NCBI GenBank assembly: GCA_017624275.1
Contig: JAGANG010000025.1
Location: 1 to 64,000 of the forward strand
Reading direction: 5' to 3'
Source: Spirochaetales bacterium
Lineage (GTDB): Bacteria > Spirochaetota > GWE2-31-10
Length of the DNA stretch: 64,000 nucleotides
Positions within the stretch are counted from its first letter, which is position 1. Every line of letters starts with the position of its first letter. Below the pieces are notes generated by a model. The model was given only the letters and a program-made list of their open reading frames with translations, was not told the DNA's origin and ran no database searches. Position numbers and translations under genes: made by a program. Shown here piece by piece: positions 8,312-15,399 of the stretch.

Positions 8312-8581
8312 ATGGGAAATATCAAAAACTTCTTTAAAAATGCATTCAACGACATGAAAGAAAGTGCAAAAGCTCAACATGAAGTAGACAAAGCCAATTT
8401 CCAAGCCGCAAAAGCCGAAGCAAAAGCGAATTGGGAAGAAGCAAAAGCTATGAGTAATCCGCAGTTTTTCAAAATATCACAGCAAAAAAAGCATGATGAA
8501 ATGATTACTGAAGCAAACGACAGAATTGCCGCCGCACAAGAACGAATTGACAATGCTAAAAAAGGAGAAATCAATGAATAA
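8312..8581 (+). CDS. Small Ala/Lys-rich helical protein
   Basis: The protein has 89 residues. The start at ATG 8312 is fixed by AGGAG seven bases upstream; an open frame extends further left but has no ribosome site. The sequence begins GNIKNFFKNAFNDMKESAKA and is rich in Ala, Glu, Lys and Gln, so it should form a long charged coiled coil. There is no signal peptide or membrane segment. Its last codons overlap the start of the next gene by eight bases, indicating a coupled pair. The function is not recognised. Confidence 0.7.
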   Translation: MGNIKNFFKNAFNDMKESAKAQHEVDKANFQAAKAEAKANWEEAKAMSNPQFFKISQQKKHDEMITEANDRIAAAQERIDNAKKGEINE

Positions 8582-8918
8582 AAATGACCAAATTTTTATT
8601 GCTCAAAAAATCCGCTCGCAATACACCGAAAAAAAATATACAGAAATTGATGAACTTTCCGCATTAGATAAAAAAATAAAATTACCGGTAAATATTTTTG
8701 CATATACACTGGGAACCGTAGGAACTTTGATTCTCGGAACGGGAATGAGTCTTGTAACAGAATTTTCCGATCGTTTTATGTCACTCGGCATAATCACCGG
8801 AGTAATAGGAATTGCCGTAGTTGCTGTTAATTACCCTATTTACAAGAAAATTCTTTCTTCCCGCAAGAAAAAATATGCAGCAAAAATTATAGAATTAAGC
8901 GACAAAATTATTAACTAA
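8574..8918 (+). CDS. Small membrane protein with two membrane segments
   Basis: The protein has 114 residues from ATG 8574, preceded by AAAGGAG. It has an N-terminal charged region, two hydrophobic segments at about 38-57 (NIFAYTLGTVGTLILGTG) and 65-85 (LGIITGVIGIAVVAVNY), then a basic tail ending KYAAKIIELSDKIIN. It is coupled to the helical protein upstream, so the two may form one membrane-associated unit. The family is not recognised. Confidence 0.7.
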   Translation: MNKNDQIFIAQKIRSQYTEKKYTEIDELSALDKKIKLPVNIFAYTLGTVGTLILGTGMSLVTEFSDRFMSLGIITGVIGIAVVAVNYPIYKKILSSRKKKYAAKIIELSDKIIN

Positions 8919-8922
8919 AAAT

Positions 8923-9022
8923 AAAAATGGAACTGCCCGAAAAATCTTGTCATCAATACACCGATTCCGACAAAAGTTCTGAATGACACCATAACTTTTA
9001 TTTGTCCGGTTGTTCCATTTTT
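8923..9022. other. Long-range inverted repeat between convergent genes
   Basis: AAAAATGGAAC at 8923-8933 is the exact reverse complement of GTTCCATTTTT at 9012-9022, with about 78 bases between. The right arm is followed by more T on the plus strand and the left arm is A-rich. It may act as a bidirectional terminator between the small membrane gene and the TetR gene. Confidence 0.45.
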
Positions 9023-9023
9023 T

Positions 9024-9617
9024 TTAACTTTCAACCGAAGTTTTCCAATCCGGTCTGACACATAAAATTATCGTATTACAAATAAAATCAATGTCATCCT
9101 TACAATCATTATTTATCCAATCCAGTATGATTGCCATCATTCCGCTTAGATAAAACTTTGCCATATAATTTATAATTTTTTTGTCTGTCACACCGTACTT
9201 TTTGCACGCCGGTATCCACAATTTTTCAAAAAGAGAATTATAAAAATCTCCTACATTAAAAATACCAATGTTATCAACAAATACTTTGAAAAAACTTTTA
9301 TTCTTCAAAACAAATTCCAAATAAGGAATCAAATATTGCGGTGAAACAAACATTGATTCGTTCATTTCATTTTTTTCTAATTCTTCAATTTTGAGTGAAT
9401 AGCTTTCTAAAAAAGACTTCATAAAATTATCACGAGTCTCATGCAATAATTCATAAACACTATTGTAATGAGTATAAAAAGTCGAACGATTAACTTTAGC
9501 TTTTCTGCAAATCTCAGCCACACTGATATTGTTAATATTTTTATTTTTCAACAATTCTAATAAAGCTTCGTTCATTTTCAGCGACGTATTATAAAATTTA
9601 GCTTCTGATTTATTCAT
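9024..9617 (-). CDS. TetR/AcrR-family transcriptional regulator
   Basis: The protein has 197 residues. The N-terminal TetR helix-turn-helix is clear: NISVAEICRKAKVNRSTFYTHYNS at about 31-54, with the hallmark F-Y-x-H-Y. The rest is helical with hydrophobic positions typical of the ligand-binding half; the effector cannot be predicted. The gene diverges from the acetyltransferase operon at 9813, and a large dyad at 9641-9677 in the shared intergenic region is the natural operator candidate. It probably represses itself and perhaps the divergent operon. Confidence 0.88.
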   Translation of the reverse strand: MNKSEAKFYNTSLKMNEALLELLKNKNINNISVAEICRKAKVNRSTFYTHYNSVYELLHETRDNFMKSFLESYSLKIEELEKNEMNESMFVSPQYLIPYLEFVLKNKSFFKVFVDNIGIFNVGDFYNSLFEKLWIPACKKYGVTDKKIINYMAKFYLSGMMAIILDWINNDCKDDIDFICNTIILCVRPDWKTSVES

Positions 9618-9640
9618 AATACCTCCTCATTATTCACACA

Positions 9641-9677
9641 ATTGCCTACTGTTTAATTTTACAGTTTTGCAGGCAAT
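9641..9677. promoter_or_regulatory. Candidate TetR operator
   Basis: The dyad has outer arms ATTGCCT and AGGCAAT and inner arms ACTGT and ACAGT around TTAATTTT. It begins 23 bases upstream of the tetR start codon, in the divergent intergenic region. Size and position fit TetR-family operators; binding is inferred. Confidence 0.55.
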
Positions 9678-9744
9678 ACAACAATTTTTTATTTATCACA
9701 GAAAAAATAATTTATTTTATTTTATAATCGAAAATATTTTTGGA

Positions 9745-9783
9745 GCCCAGACCTGTATTCCATTTCAGCATAGAGGTCTGGGC
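9745..9783. repeat. Hairpin repeat, copy E (19-nt loop)
   Basis: GCCCAGACCT (9745-9754) pairs perfectly with AGGTCTGGGC (9774-9783) around a 19-nt loop. Compared with copies B and C, both arms have changed together (TGAC/GTCA to GCCC/GGGC), so pairing is kept. It lies 29 bases before the acetyltransferase start and so would be in its 5' leader. Confidence 0.85.
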
Positions 9784-9812
9784 ACAAAAAAAATAAACAA
9801 AGGATTCTATCA

Positions 9813-10238
9813 ATGAATGACATAATATTTTCTGACAATCTGACAGCACAAGAATTTTCCATACTGCGAAAATCTGTCGGTTTTCCGGAATTAACACAGC
9901 AACAAGCTGCCTCATGTATCGAAAACACAACATTTCTCACAGCTGCACATTCTGCCGACGGGCAAATAGTCGGAATGGGAAGGTGCTTGTTTGATTTCGG
10001 ATATACGGCATACATTTGTGATATAATTGTACATCCGGATTTTCAACATCGTAAAATCGGTTCAAAAATCGTCGATTCTCTCAAAAAAAAGACATTCGAT
10101 TGTGTATCTGACGGTGAAAAAGTTATGTTTGTGCTTGTCGCTGCTAAAAACAAAGAGAATTTTTATAAGAAACTAGGCTTTTGCTTGCGTCCGAATGAAA
10201 AGTTGGGAGCCGGAATGTCTGTGTGGATTGAAAAATAA
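9813..10238 (+). CDS. GNAT-family N-acetyltransferase
   Basis: The 141 residues have the GNAT fold: strand VGMGRCLFDFGYTAYICDIIV at about 49-69, then the acetyl-CoA loop HPDFQHRKIGSKIVDSL at 70-86, a version of R/Q-x-x-G-x-G/A. The AAKNKENFYKKLGF segment is the usual C-terminal helix and strand. The AAAGGA ribosome site supports ATG 9813. It begins a plus-strand run with a deaminase and a second acetyltransferase, divergent from a TetR regulator. The acetyl acceptor is unknown; small drugs, polyamines or amino acids are all possible. Confidence 0.88.
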   Translation: MNDIIFSDNLTAQEFSILRKSVGFPELTQQQAASCIENTTFLTAAHSADGQIVGMGRCLFDFGYTAYICDIIVHPDFQHRKIGSKIVDSLKKKTFDCVSDGEKVMFVLVAAKNKENFYKKLGFCLRPNEKLGAGMSVWIEK

Positions 10239-10258
10239 TAATAAGGAAAGGAAATAAA

Positions 10259-10663
10259 ATGGAAGAGATTTGGGAAAAAATGTATGAGGAAGCAAAAAAA
10301 GTTTTGAAAGAACGACAAATTTCAAAATACGTTTTAGCTGGAAGTGTATCAGCTGCGATTTTATCCGGTTCGGGAAAAATCTACACAGGCGTTTGTATCG
10401 ATACTTGTTCCACATTAGGAATTTGTGCAGAACGAAACGCAATCTTTAATATGATTACAAACGGCGAACATGAAATAAAAAAAGTAATCGCATTAATACA
10501 AGAAGCTGATAAATTAATAGAAGGCGGAGCTCCCTGCGGTGCATGTCGTGAATTAATGGTTCAGCTGATGCCGGAAAAATATAAAGACATTGAAATCATG
10601 TTAGATTACAACGCAAATAAAATAATGAAACTGGGAGAATTAACTCCGCAATGGTGGATATAA
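10259..10663 (+). CDS. Cytidine-deaminase-like protein
   Basis: The protein has 134 residues with both zinc motifs of the cytidine deaminase fold: CAERNAI near residue 59, where Cys binds zinc and Glu is the proton shuttle, and PCGACRE near 92, giving two more Cys ligands. Its length suits tetrameric cytidine or blasticidin-S deaminases. The flanking acetyltransferases and the SGSGKIYTGVCIDTCSTLGI segment leave open a detoxifying rather than pyrimidine-salvage role. The stop overlaps the start of the next gene by one base (TAATG). GGAAAGGAAAT precedes the start. Confidence 0.85.
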   Translation: MEEIWEKMYEEAKKVLKERQISKYVLAGSVSAAILSGSGKIYTGVCIDTCSTLGICAERNAIFNMITNGEHEIKKVIALIQEADKLIEGGAPCGACRELMVQLMPEKYKDIEIMLDYNANKIMKLGELTPQWWI

Positions 10664-11628
10664 TGAGTTATAAATTCGCTTTTTATACAAACGACTATTT
10701 CGACAAAATACAACAAATGATTCTCGATTCTTATCAATGGGATTTTCCTGTTTTCGGAATAAGTCGCATGGAATTTGCAGCTTATCTTCATCCGTATTTT
10801 ATCGGAATGAACAGTGTTTGGGAGCGAACCTGCGGTGTTTGGTTTGACGAAAATAAGATTATCGCTTGTGCCATAAATGAAGCAAACGATGAAGGCGACG
10901 CTTTTTTTATTTTTGACAGTCGCAAACGTGCCGAAGATTCACTGCTTATCGAAGAAATGATTTTCTTTGCAAAGACAACAATGTCTACCGTTTCTGATGA
11001 CGATATCACAAGAAGTGTCACTTTGCATATTCCTCAATGGAACAGTACATTAAAAAATATTGCCGAAAAATCCGGCTTTATAAATAATAATTGGGACGAT
11101 AAATTATTGATTTTACCGTTTGGTGATAAAGATTTCCAAGTAAAATTACCTGATGGCTATGTTTTTGTTACCGGTGATGAAGTCCCGCCGTTTTATGCCG
11201 CAAATGTTCACATGGCAGCTTTCAACTACAGTATAAAAAGTGTTAAAAACGGCGAAAAAGCATTTACCGATTTACGTAATGCTCCACATTACAATCCGAA
11301 ACTTTCACTTTATATTTTAGATTCTCAAAAACGCCCGGTAGCTTTTGCAAATATTTGGTATTGCGAAAAAATGCCGTATTGCGAACTAGAACCTCTGGGA
11401 GTCGCTTGGTGGGAACGCCGCAAAGGCTTGGCTACGGCGATTTTGTACGAAGCTGCAAACCGGGTAAAAAAATTATTTCCTCAATGCAAAGGAATGACCG
11501 GCGGCGACCAGTTTTTTTATGAAAAAATCGGTTTTGTTGAAAAAGCAAGATATGAGCAATACAAGTGGCAAACCGAAATCTATCCGTCATGGGATAAACG
11601 CAGTGAGGAAATGAAGCCACAGATTTGA
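10663..11628 (+). CDS. GNAT-family N-acetyltransferase, probable two-domain protein
   Basis: The protein has 321 residues from ATG 10663, chosen because GGTGG lies six bases upstream and the ATG overlaps the deaminase stop. An in-frame ATG 12 bases earlier is inside the deaminase gene. The C-terminal half has a GNAT core: LEPLGVAWWERRKGLATAIL, with the R-R-K-G-L-A loop, then GMTGGDQFFYEKIGF. The N-terminal half is probably a degenerate GNAT repeat. The substrate is unknown. It ends the three-gene run. Confidence 0.83.
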   Translation: MSYKFAFYTNDYFDKIQQMILDSYQWDFPVFGISRMEFAAYLHPYFIGMNSVWERTCGVWFDENKIIACAINEANDEGDAFFIFDSRKRAEDSLLIEEMIFFAKTTMSTVSDDDITRSVTLHIPQWNSTLKNIAEKSGFINNNWDDKLLILPFGDKDFQVKLPDGYVFVTGDEVPPFYAANVHMAAFNYSIKSVKNGEKAFTDLRNAPHYNPKLSLYILDSQKRPVAFANIWYCEKMPYCELEPLGVAWWERRKGLATAILYEAANRVKKLFPQCKGMTGGDQFFYEKIGFVEKARYEQYKWQTEIYPSWDKRSEEMKPQI

Positions 11629-11713
11629 AATAATAAAATTAATTGGTTAATAATTTTTTATAAATCATTTAAAATAGGCAGAAATTATTTGAAATTCAAA
11701 GGGATATCTGACA

Positions 11714-12460
11714 ATGAGTGAAAAAGAATTAGTAAATATTTCTGACGACAAGGCAATTACCGTATGGAATAAAGTTTTGACCGGAGCATTGAAACTTCCC
11801 GGCACAAGAATCAACAGAAACGCTTTTCTTACAAAAGAATTAGAAAAGTATTACTCCAAAGAAACTATTAATATCGCACTGGAAAACGGACTGTATTCTT
11901 CCGGTATTGATAAAGAAGTTTTAGATAAAATAGCCAAAAGTGTAATCAATTATCACACAAATATCGCTACCGGGATTTCTTTCGGAGCCGGTTTACCCGG
12001 AGGTTGGTGGATGGCTGCTACAATTCCGGCAGATTTGGCTCAATTTTACGCACAAATAATAATCGTTGCTCAAAAGCTAGCCTATCTTTACGGATGGGGC
12101 GACTTCACTTCAGAAAATGTAAGCGATGAGTTTTTGAATATTTTAACATTGTTTATAGGAGTAATGTCCGGAGTTGGTGCTGCAGAACATGGTATAAAAA
12201 TTCTAGCAGAAACATTTACCAAGCAAATTGCAAAAAAATTACCGCAACAGGCATTAACAAAACACGCAATTTATAATGTCATAAAAAAAGTAGCATCTTT
12301 CTTAGGTGTAAAAATAACCAAAGAAACTTTCGCTAAAAATATTTCAAAAATAATTCCTGTTTTAGGCGGAGTCGTTTCCGGAACAATTACACTTGTTACA
12401 TTCAAACCGATGGCTGAAAGATTAAGAAAATATTTGGCAAGCTTACCATTAGAAAAATAA
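11714..12460 (+). CDS. EcsC-family protein
   Basis: The 248 residues match the EcsC family pattern: a Gly-rich hydrophobic segment (TGISFGAGLPGGWWMAATI), then PADLAQFYAQIIIVAQKLAYLYG. Two more hydrophobic stretches (FIGVMSGVGAAEHG and IIPVLGGVVSGTITLVT) suggest membrane association. EcsC was named from the Bacillus ecs operon but its biochemistry is unresolved. Here it leads a tight plus-strand run with a 90-residue protein and a 54-residue zinc ribbon, spaced 10 and 4 bases apart, which suggests one complex or pathway. Confidence 0.75.
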   Translation: MSEKELVNISDDKAITVWNKVLTGALKLPGTRINRNAFLTKELEKYYSKETINIALENGLYSSGIDKEVLDKIAKSVINYHTNIATGISFGAGLPGGWWMAATIPADLAQFYAQIIIVAQKLAYLYGWGDFTSENVSDEFLNILTLFIGVMSGVGAAEHGIKILAETFTKQIAKKLPQQALTKHAIYNVIKKVASFLGVKITKETFAKNISKIIPVLGGVVSGTITLVTFKPMAERLRKYLASLPLEK

Positions 12461-12470
12461 GGAGAAATAA

Positions 12471-12743
12471 ATGAGTAAAGTCGGCGATTGGTTTTTTGAA
12501 AAATTTTTGACTATGTTATTGAGCGGAAGTTCGATGATTTTAAATACCGCTCCTATCAAAAAGAAACTTGCAGAAGTTTTGACACAAAAGATAAATGAAC
12601 AAATCGGAACTGACAGTTGCAGTGTCTCTTTTAACGAACTAAAAATTAACAGTCACGATTGTTTTAGAGAAATATCAGTCAACGGAACTTTTACTATTTC
12701 TGATACTGATATAAAAAAATTGATAAAACAAAATAAAGGATAA
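12471..12743 (+). CDS. Small protein in the EcsC operon, unknown function
   Basis: The protein has 90 residues behind AAGGAG. The N-terminal half is amphipathic and moderately hydrophobic (FFEKFLTMLLSGSSMIL), and the C-terminal half looks like short beta strands (ISVNGTFTISDTDIKKLI). No family is recognised. Its place between EcsC and a zinc ribbon protein implies linked function. Confidence 0.65.
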   Translation: MSKVGDWFFEKFLTMLLSGSSMILNTAPIKKKLAEVLTQKINEQIGTDSCSVSFNELKINSHDCFREISVNGTFTISDTDIKKLIKQNKG

Positions 12744-12747
12744 ATCT

Positions 12748-12912
12748 ATGTTTAAACGTATGCCGTTCCCGGGCGAAGAAATTCGCCTACTTTGTACTGA
12801 ATGCAACCATGATTTTTTGGGAACAGAACCGGATTGGGGTAAAAAATTAAAAGAAGTTTGTCCAAAATGCGGCAGCAAAAAGGTAATAAAAAATCCGTTT
12901 ATCTGTTATTAG
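12748..12912 (+). CDS. 54-residue zinc-ribbon protein
   Basis: ATG 12748 to TAG 12912 encodes 54 residues. AAAGGA lies eight bases before the start. Two Cys pairs, CTEC at 16-19 and CPKC at 38-41, are spaced as in rubredoxin-like or zinc-ribbon folds and should bind one zinc. The start MFKRMPFPGEE and end NPFICY have no known domain. It begins four bases after the previous stop, so it is translated with the EcsC operon. It is short but well supported by the Cys pattern and ribosome site. Confidence 0.75.
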   Translation: MFKRMPFPGEEIRLLCTECNHDFLGTEPDWGKKLKEVCPKCGSKKVIKNPFICY

Positions 12913-13046
12913 TTTTTATAGAAATACACGATAGATACTAATTTCTGTCCGCATTATTGTTTCATGGGAAAAATTATTACATTACTATTTGATTGATTTT
13001 TCAAAAACATTTAATAATGAAACAAATAGAAAAGAAGGAATCTTTT

Positions 13047-13262
13047 ATGAGTGAAAAACAAATTGAATATTCTGTTTTTTGTATAGAAAATGTTGCTGAA
13101 CGTCTGGGGAAAACAGGTACAGAAATTTTCAACTTATTAAATAACAGCGGACTTTTAAAAGATTATATTTTTCCTTCTTACGAAGCACTTCACACACAAA
13201 GTAAACAATATATCGTTGATGAAATAATTTCAGTTTTAAAAGAAAGGAATTTTGTTGTATGA
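13047..13262 (+). CDS. DUF3791 protein, first copy
   Basis: The 71 residues start at ATG 13047 behind AAGAAGGAA. The sequence fits DUF3791: FCIENVAERLGKTGTEIFNLL, then YEALHTQSKQYIVDEI near the end. It overlaps the DUF3990 gene by four bases (ATGA). DUF3791 genes commonly sit beside DUF3990 genes, in what look like toxin-antitoxin or toxin-accessory modules. Small size, tight overlap and gene order here fit that idea, but the activity is inferred. Confidence 0.8.
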   Translation: MSEKQIEYSVFCIENVAERLGKTGTEIFNLLNNSGLLKDYIFPSYEALHTQSKQYIVDEIISVLKERNFVV

Positions 13263-13750
13263 AATTATACCACGGTTCAACACAAATTGTAAAAAGCCCT
13301 CTTGTTAATTTCGGGCGTGAAAATCTTGATTTCGGAAAAGGATTTTATACTACAGATTTAAAAGAACAAGCTGAAAAATGGATGGGGCGTTTTGTAGCAT
13401 TAGGAAAAAAATGTTTTGTAAATGTATACGATTTTAATAATCAAGATATTGAGAAAAAATATAGATACAAAAAATTTTCTGAATACAATGAAGAATGGCT
13501 GGATTTTATTATTTCATGTCGTTCAGGAAACAAAGATTATATAAATTACGACATAATCGAAGGTGGAATTGCAAACGATAAAGTTTTTAATACAATAGAA
13601 TTATATTTTGCAAATCTAATTGATAAAAATACATCTCTAAATCGTTTAAAATATGAATATCCAAATAATCAAATATGTTTTGTTAATCAATCTGTATTAG
13701 AATGTGTTTTGCATTTTATAGGTTTTTATGAAATAGGAATCTCAAAATGA
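13259..13750 (+). CDS. DUF3990 protein, ADP-ribosyltransferase-fold candidate toxin
   Basis: The 163 residues start MKLYHGS, where His5 matches the first position of the H-Y-E ADP-ribosyltransferase motif. LDFGKGFYTTDLKEQAEKW follows at about 23-41 with the conserved aromatic after FG-x-G-F. An acidic residue in NTIELYF may be the last catalytic position. DUF3990 is placed in the ADP-ribosyltransferase superfamily. It is wedged between two DUF3791 genes with ATGA overlaps on both sides, and an ADP-ribosylglycohydrolase follows 319 bases on. A toxin that ADP-ribosylates a host target is a reasonable inference, not shown. Confidence 0.82.
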   Translation: MKLYHGSTQIVKSPLVNFGRENLDFGKGFYTTDLKEQAEKWMGRFVALGKKCFVNVYDFNNQDIEKKYRYKKFSEYNEEWLDFIISCRSGNKDYINYDIIEGGIANDKVFNTIELYFANLIDKNTSLNRLKYEYPNNQICFVNQSVLECVLHFIGFYEIGISK

Positions 13751-13962
13751 CAGCGGATAAAACTTTATTACAAATGAAATATGCTCGTATAATTTCTTTA
13801 CTTGCAAAAAAAATGCAAATCCCCGAAGATAAAGCGATGGAACTATTCTACAATTCAAACACATATTATTTTATGAGCAATGGAATAAGCGATTTTCATT
13901 GCTTAAGCGATGCTTACCTTACAGAAGAAATTTTTCTGGAACAAAAAATTAATCATACATAA
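13747..13962 (+). CDS. DUF3791 protein, second copy
   Basis: The 71 residues read LQMKYARIISLLAKKMQIP, then GISDFHCLSDAYLTEEI, the second recognised DUF3791 pattern. The start overlaps the DUF3990 stop by four bases, so all three genes are translationally coupled. The two DUF3791 proteins are diverged from each other, so they may have separate tasks such as neutralising and stabilising. Confidence 0.78.
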   Translation: MTADKTLLQMKYARIISLLAKKMQIPEDKAMELFYNSNTYYFMSNGISDFHCLSDAYLTEEIFLEQKINHT

Positions 13963-14018
13963 AAAATATTGGACAAAATCGCATCTTTACTAAATATTTT
14001 CCTTCATTAAATATTTCT

Positions 14019-14027
14019 TGCTATACT
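14019..14027 (+). promoter_or_regulatory. Candidate extended -10 promoter of the ADP-ribosylglycohydrolase gene
   Basis: TG-C-TATACT is a good extended -10 element, 41 bases before ATG 14069. No convincing -35 box is seen at the usual distance. It would let the hydrolase be transcribed apart from the DUF3990 module. Confidence 0.4.
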
Positions 14028-14068
14028 GTCATATCTGTTTTAAACAACTTACCGGAGAATAAAAAAAT

Positions 14069-14878
14069 ATGTACGGAGCAATTTTAGGTGATATTATCGG
14101 ACAACCTTATGAATTTGGACCTTATAATATAAGAACAAAGGATTTTCCACTTTTTACAAAAAAACCTCGATTTACAGATGATTCAATCATGACAATTGCA
14201 ATTTGTGACGGAATTTTGAAAGCGGGAATTGATGCTGACGAAGAGACAATGAAAATTTCAATGATAAAAAGTATGCATCATTGGGGACACAAATATCCAC
14301 GTGCTGGATACGGACAGAAATTTTATTTATGGTTAGCACGAGAAGATACTAAACCATACAATAGTTGGGGAAACGGAAGTGCAATGCGAGTTTCATCAGT
14401 GGGCTGGCTGTTTGATACACTAGAACGAACTCGCCAAGTTGCTCGTTGGAGTGCAGAAATCAGCCACAATCACCCGGAAGGAATTAAAGGTGCCGAGTCT
14501 ACAGCTTCAATAATTTGGATGGCTCGAAACGGGTACAGTAAAACAGAAATAAAATCATTCGTTGAAAAAGAATTTAAATATGATTTAAGCAGAACATGTG
14601 ACGAAATCCGTCCGGGATACTTTCATACGGAAAGTTGTCAAGAAACCGTCCCGGAAGCGATTACGGCATTTCTGGAGGGAAACGACTTTGAAGATGTAAT
14701 TCGTACGGCTGTTTCTTTAGGTGGTGACTGTGATACTTTAACTTGTATTGCCGCCGGAATGGCTGAAGCTTTTTACGGAGTCCCGAAAAGTTTAAAAGAA
14801 AAATGCTTAGAAATTACTACTGATGACATACACAAAATTTTAAATAAATTTGATAATGCAAAGAAAGGAAAAAAATAA
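14069..14878 (+). CDS. ADP-ribosylglycohydrolase family protein
   Basis: The 269 residues show the ARH/DraG family core: GAILGDIIGQPYEF at 3-16, FTDDSIMTIA with the metal-binding T-D-D-S near residue 35, GNGSAMR near 107, and GGDCDTL near residue 224, a variant of the usual GGDTDT. These enzymes use two magnesium ions to remove ADP-ribose from Arg, Ser or nucleic-acid adducts or from related small molecules. CGGAG precedes the start. It lies just after the DUF3990 module on the same strand, so it may reverse that modification; a housekeeping role is equally possible. Confidence 0.92.
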   Translation: MYGAILGDIIGQPYEFGPYNIRTKDFPLFTKKPRFTDDSIMTIAICDGILKAGIDADEETMKISMIKSMHHWGHKYPRAGYGQKFYLWLAREDTKPYNSWGNGSAMRVSSVGWLFDTLERTRQVARWSAEISHNHPEGIKGAESTASIIWMARNGYSKTEIKSFVEKEFKYDLSRTCDEIRPGYFHTESCQETVPEAITAFLEGNDFEDVIRTAVSLGGDCDTLTCIAAGMAEAFYGVPKSLKEKCLEITTDDIHKILNKFDNAKKGKK

Positions 14879-14949
14879 TATTTTTTCTTATATATGACAT
14901 TATTTGTCACAGTATTTTTGTTATGATAATAAATATCAGGAGGCATTTT

Positions 14950-15180
14950 ATGATAAAACGAATAATCAAAGATTGCATTTTGGCTACCGGCGTGATCCTC
15001 GGCGGTAAAGTTGCTTTAAAATATGTTGATAAAAATCCTAAACTAAAGGTTGTAAAAGACAAAATCTGCAAAACCGGAAAAGATTTTTCAGAAAATTGCA
15101 AAGATATAGCTAAGTCTATTGTCGATGTATTCAATTCTGAAAATTCTGATGAAAATGCAGACCACTCAGAAAATACCTAA
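14950..15180 (+). CDS. Small membrane-anchored protein
   Basis: The protein has 76 residues from ATG 14950 behind a strong AGGAGG. Its N-terminus is MIKRIIKDCILATGVILGGK, one hydrophobic segment after a basic start. A Lys-rich helical region and an acidic tail (NSENSDENADHSENT) follow. No family is recognised. Two hairpins follow the gene. Confidence 0.65.
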   Translation: MIKRIIKDCILATGVILGGKVALKYVDKNPKLKVVKDKICKTGKDFSENCKDIAKSIVDVFNSENSDENADHSENT

Positions 15181-15190
15181 AGAAAATCAT

Positions 15191-15218
15191 TTTGTTACGA
15201 AACGGATTTTGTAACAAA
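15191..15218. repeat. Short inverted repeat after the small membrane gene
   Basis: TTTGTTAC (15191-15198) and GTAACAAA (15211-15218) form a perfect 8-bp stem 11 bases past the stop codon. No T run follows, so termination by this hairpin alone is unlikely. Confidence 0.45.
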
Positions 15219-15252
15219 TATTTATTTTACTTTAGGGTTTTCGACCTCCACA

Positions 15253-15340
15253 AAACTATCTATACCAAAAGCAAAATGTACAATGTTTTATATTGTCTTT
15301 AAACCTTTAGGTACATTTTGCTATAGATAGTTTTTTTATT
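15253..15340 (+). terminator. Very long hairpin with T-run
   Basis: AAACTATCTATA (15253-15264) plus AGCAAAATGTAC (15270-15281) pair with GTACATTTTGC and TATAGATAGTTT (15311-15333), making about 23 bp with a 5-nt bulge on one side and a 29-nt loop. TTTTTTTATTTT follows on the plus strand. It can terminate the gene at 14950, but the stem is far longer than needed, so it may also be a stable RNA or a DNA element. Confidence 0.65.
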
Positions 15341-15399
15341 TTAGACTCTCTGCATTATTTAAATTTTTGCATATAAAAATATATTTTTTATAATCCGTT

